From CAG-557 sp045540315 (GTDB lineage Bacteria > Bacillota > Clostridia > Oscillospirales > Acutalibacteraceae): 6,785 nt of DNA. The stretch is taken from assembly GCA_045540315.1 (NCBI GenBank), contig JAZQHA010000079.1, positions 1 through 6,785 on the forward strand. The letters run 5' to 3'. The notes below the pieces were generated by a model that was not told the origin of the DNA, made no database searches, and worked only from the letters and a program-made list of their open reading frames with translations. Every line of letters begins with the position of its first letter. Position 1 is the first letter of the stretch. This document shows, in pieces, positions 5,284-6,785 of this stretch. The position numbers were made by a program, and so were the translations under genes.

Positions 5284-6259
5284 TGCCCCTCCACGCCTTG
5301 CGCTGTAATTCCGTAGGCTTTTCGCCTGTGGTGGGCTGGATACAGCGGATATGATTTGTCGCATAGATTGCGTTATCATTAAGCTGCCGCTGCCATGCTC
5401 CCGCATTAGGTGACCAACGGAAACCATAGCGCTTTAGCTCTGCGCGGATTTCTTCATTGGGTTTGCCCTCGAAGATAATTTGCAGTCTGTTGGCTTCCCG
5501 GTTGGCTTCGACTACGCCGCCATCAAACGACCATCCTACATAACCTTTCTCCTGCTGCCGGGTCAGTGTGGCAATTCTCTCCTTTATTCGGCGGATTTCC
5601 GCGCTGTTGTTGGATAGCTGCCAAGACGGATAGGGTTTATCTTCAGCGCGCCATCCTGTAGCCATAGCCGCTTTCTGTCTCTCGATTGCTTCGGGGGACA
5701 GGTGCGGGCAACCGTCCAACTTCTTGTTCTTTCTGTAATATGCGTTTACAGCCTTCATAAGCTCCTGTGCCTGTTCCAGTTTTGCAAGCTTGCCTTGCAG
5801 CCGCTCGATTGCATGGGGATTATCAGCGCTGATACCGCCCATACCTGTACTTCTGATTTTGTCCAGCAGTCCCTGTATTTCCTGCCAATCCCGCATATTG
5901 CGGTCACGGGCTTCGTTTTGCTTCTGCTTCTTGCGTACAGGGAAGTTTCCGCCACCTGCGATAAGGATGGACGGGCAACGGGCTTCGATATTGTAGCTCT
6001 CGTTCATATTGGCGGCCAGCTTCCGGGCGTAGGCATCCAGCAGACCGTCGATTTTACTGTGGTACTCTGGGGCAACCCGATTCTTTTGCCGCTGCGCAAG
6101 CTCTACCGCTTCATCCACGCACCGCTGATACTCAGCCGTTGCACTGCCGGGAACATAGTCGGAAAAACTGTTTGCATTTTTTGCTCTGCGGGCTGCATCT
6201 TCGTTGATAGGATAATATCGGATGTTATCAGCAGGCTTGTTGTAATTCTCTGCGCTCAT
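5270..6259 (-). CDS. Mobile-element conserved protein with a GFRWSP-GAWQRQL C-terminal motif
   Basis: This is the first gene of the operon, 329 residues from the ATG at 6259. That start has AAAGGAG at ideal spacing; the GTG at 6265 is almost on top of the ribosome binding site and is less likely. The N-terminal half is charged and helical and contains NIEARCPSILIAGGGNFPV (about 90-108) followed by a basic RKKQKQNEARDRN stretch. A coiled-coil-like region follows (about 150-180). Near the C-terminus, LQIIFEGKPNEEIRAELKRY (259-278) leads into GFRWSPNAGAWQRQL (279-293), a motif I have seen in proteins of conjugative elements and phages, including large multi-domain ones. I cannot assign an activity. 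It has no signal peptide or obvious catalytic motif; DNA binding or anti-defence accessory functions are guesses. Confidence 0.8.
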   Translation of the reverse strand: MSAENYNKPADNIRYYPINEDAARRAKNANSFSDYVPGSATAEYQRCVDEAVELAQRQKNRVAPEYHSKIDGLLDAYARKLAANMNESYNIEARCPSILIAGGGNFPVRKKQKQNEARDRNMRDWQEIQGLLDKIRSTGMGGISADNPHAIERLQGKLAKLEQAQELMKAVNAYYRKNKKLDGCPHLSPEAIERQKAAMATGWRAEDKPYPSWQLSNNSAEIRRIKERIATLTRQQEKGYVGWSFDGGVVEANREANRLQIIFEGKPNEEIRAELKRYGFRWSPNAGAWQRQLNDNAIYATNHIRCIQPTTGEKPTELQRKAWRGNDGS

Positions 6260-6287
6260 ACGCACACTCCTTTGTTGTAATTCTCAT
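6228..6287 (-). CDS. Possible 19-residue upstream ORF overlapping the operon start
   Basis: An ATG at 6287 is preceded by GGGAG with five bases between, a credible ribosome binding site. It opens a 19-codon frame (MRITTKECAYERRELQQAC) that runs across the ribosome binding site and first codons of the 329-residue gene in a different frame, stopping at 6228-6230. It could act as a translational leader, but such short frames also arise by chance. Confidence 0.35.
   Translation of the reverse strand: MRITTKECAYERRELQQAC
6237..6285. repeat. 14-bp direct repeat flanking the operon ribosome binding site
   Basis: TTGTTGTAATTCTC occurs at 6237-6250 and again at 6272-6285, 35 bp apart. On the minus strand the copies lie just before the AGGAG and just after the ATG of the first operon gene. 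It may be a duplication of the gene start or a binding site for a regulator. Confidence 0.6.
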
Positions 6288-6342
6288 TCAATCTCCCGGC
6301 ATCCTCAGATGCAAAATGACAATCAAAAAATGGTACAACGGG

Positions 6343-6382
6343 TACAAAAATAGCCCATTGCATTTGCAATGAGCGGCTATTT
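6343..6382 (-). terminator. Terminator or attenuator in the operon leader
   Basis: AAATAGCC (6348-6355) pairs with GGCTATTT (6375-6382) and CATTGC (6356-6361) with GCAATG (6366-6371) around an ATTT loop, with a three-base bulge. On the minus strand the stem runs into TTTTTG. It lies about 90 bp before the first operon gene, so it either blocks readthrough from the right or attenuates the operon. Confidence 0.7.
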
Positions 6383-6423
6383 ACAGGCATACTTTTTACC
6401 CCTTTTACTACCCCTTAGAGATT

Positions 6424-6454
6424 TTCAAAAATCCCCTCATATACGAGGAGATTT
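6424..6454 (-). terminator. Second leader hairpin with T run, minus strand
   Basis: On the minus strand AAATC-T-CCTC pairs with GAGG-G-GATTT (10 bp with one T-G wobble; 6429-6454) around GTATAT, followed by TTTTGAAAA. A weak -10-like TACAAT lies just upstream on the minus strand (plus positions 6455-6460) but has no good -35, so I do not call a promoter. Confidence 0.5.
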
Positions 6455-6530
6455 ATTGTAAAAATTCTGAGTTTCACCATATACCGCCGAAATACGCACA
6501 TTTTCCCGGGCAAAAATAAGTGCCTGCATA

Positions 6531-6554
6531 GTTCAAATCCCTCTCACTCCGCCA
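6531..6554 (+). other. 3' fragment of a tRNA gene, probably tRNA-Ser; candidate attachment site
   Basis: From position 6531 the sequence reads as the last base of a T-stem, a TTCAAAT T-loop, the second T-stem strand CCCTC, the acceptor strand TCACTCC, discriminator G and CCA. Upstream bases (CATA) do not pair with CCCTC and no GGAGTGA acceptor strand is present, so this is not a whole tRNA. A G discriminator with CTCCGCCA fits tRNA-Ser best. A displaced tRNA 3' end beside an integrase gene is the classical signature of an integrative element junction. Confidence 0.75.
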
Positions 6555-6557
6555 GTG

Positions 6558-6598
6558 AAATCCGGTTAGGAAATTAGTCCTGACCGGATTTTTCTTTG
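6558..6598 (+). terminator. Terminator following the tRNA fragment
   Basis: AAATCCGGTTAGGA (6558-6571) pairs with TCCTGACCGGATTT (6578-6591), 14 bp with one U-G wobble on the plus strand, then TTTCTTTG. It sits 3 bp after the CCA, the position of a tRNA gene terminator, and works best in the plus direction. Confidence 0.85.
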
Positions 6599-6612
6599 TT
6601 TTACGTCACTTT

Positions 6613-6649
6613 TTACCTATAAAAGTTCAGTAAACGCAGACCGAACTTT
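6613..6649 (-). terminator. Terminator of the integrase gene
   Basis: On the minus strand AAAGTTCGGT pairs with ACTGAACTTT (10 bp with one G-U wobble; 6622-6649) around an eight-base loop, then TTATAGGT. It lies 22 bp beyond the integrase stop. The plus strand continues with TTTGGTTTTT, so it may also act in that direction. Confidence 0.65.
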
Positions 6650-6671
6650 GGTTTTTCCCTTACTTTTTCCC

Positions 6672-6785
6672 TTATAGATGCAAAATATCGTTGATATAAG
6701 CCTGCATTCGGCTTGTACTGGCTTCCTGCATTTGATAGGTTACGTGTCCATAGACATCCAAAGTAAAGGCTGCTGTGGCATGGCC
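6672..6785 (-). CDS. Tyrosine recombinase (phage-type integrase), C-terminus only
   Basis: The last 37 residues of a site-specific recombinase are present; the rest lies beyond the right edge. The segment opens GHATAAFTLDVYGHV, matching the end of the catalytic domain of this family: the GH carries the conserved catalytic His and Y12 of the fragment is the nucleophile that bonds to DNA. The tail (TSRMQAYINDILHL) is a typical C-terminal helix. Such enzymes integrate and excise elements at attachment sites. The gene reads towards the tRNA 3' fragment 118 bp from its stop, which is probably its attachment site. Transcription is stopped by the hairpin at 6613-6649. The family call is firm despite the short length; the element type cannot be told. 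Confidence 0.88.
   Translation of the reverse strand, partial: GHATAAFTLDVYGHVTYQMQEASTSRMQAYINDILHL

Noticed and set aside
6455..6490. Possible promoter for the ClpP-VirD4 operon with a TACAAT -10 on the minus strand.
   Set aside because: The -35 position at 16-18 bp spacing has no resemblance to TTGACA, so the match is too weak to list.
6415..6501. Minus-strand ORF of 28 codons (begins MCVFRRYMVKL) between the tRNA fragment and the operon leader.
   Set aside because: No ribosome binding site is visible, and its 3' half coincides with the hairpin at 6429-6454, so I cannot support it as a gene.

Overview
The window looks like part of the mobile, accessory genome of a gut-type Clostridia bacterium (Firmicutes; Oscillospiraceae or Lachnospiraceae-like). 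This is an inference from three things: a lipoprotein with Thr-Glu-Pro spacers and C-x-C-G / C-x-x-C-G repeat modules of a style common in secreted proteins of that group, strong AGGAG-type ribosome binding sites, and a VirD4/TraG-type conjugation ATPase. Every convincing gene lies on the minus strand.

Layout, left to right. Positions 1-210 hold three intrinsic terminators: one ends a plus-strand unit lying off the left edge, and two stop the lipoprotein transcript. Positions 211-1626 (minus) encode a 471-residue surface lipoprotein. Positions 1627-2805 contain no convincing gene but are dense in structure: a UUCG-loop terminator, a 103-bp palindromic element with perfect 15-bp ends, interleaved inverted repeats around an AT-rich core, a branched RNA-like fold followed by a T tract, a 12-bp hairpin, and two blocks of 11-bp direct repeats (five and seven units) flanking a 42-bp inverted block. 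Positions 2806-6259 (minus) form a tight five-gene operon. In transcription order it runs: a 329-aa mobile-element protein, two small unknown proteins (114 and about 105 aa), a ClpP-family serine protease with an intact catalytic triad, and a VirD4/TraG-like ATPase lacking a membrane anchor. The operon ends at a strong terminator. Positions 6260-6671 hold the operon leader (an overlapping upstream ORF, a direct repeat around the ribosome binding site, attenuator-like terminators), a 24-bp 3' fragment of a tRNA gene (probably tRNA-Ser) with a tRNA-style terminator, and the terminator of the next gene. Positions 6672-6785 are the C-terminus of a tyrosine recombinase that runs off the right edge.

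Interpretation. The integrase beside a tRNA 3' fragment marks an integration junction, either between two adjacent elements or the closed junction of a circular or tandem one. The operon resembles cargo of an integrative mobilizable or conjugative element, but no relaxase, VirB4 or other transfer gene is visible here. The most unusual features are the pairing of a soluble coupling-type ATPase with a ClpP-like protease, and the phased 11-bp repeat array just beyond the operon terminator. The array's architecture resembles the parC centromere of plasmid R1, although no par genes are visible.
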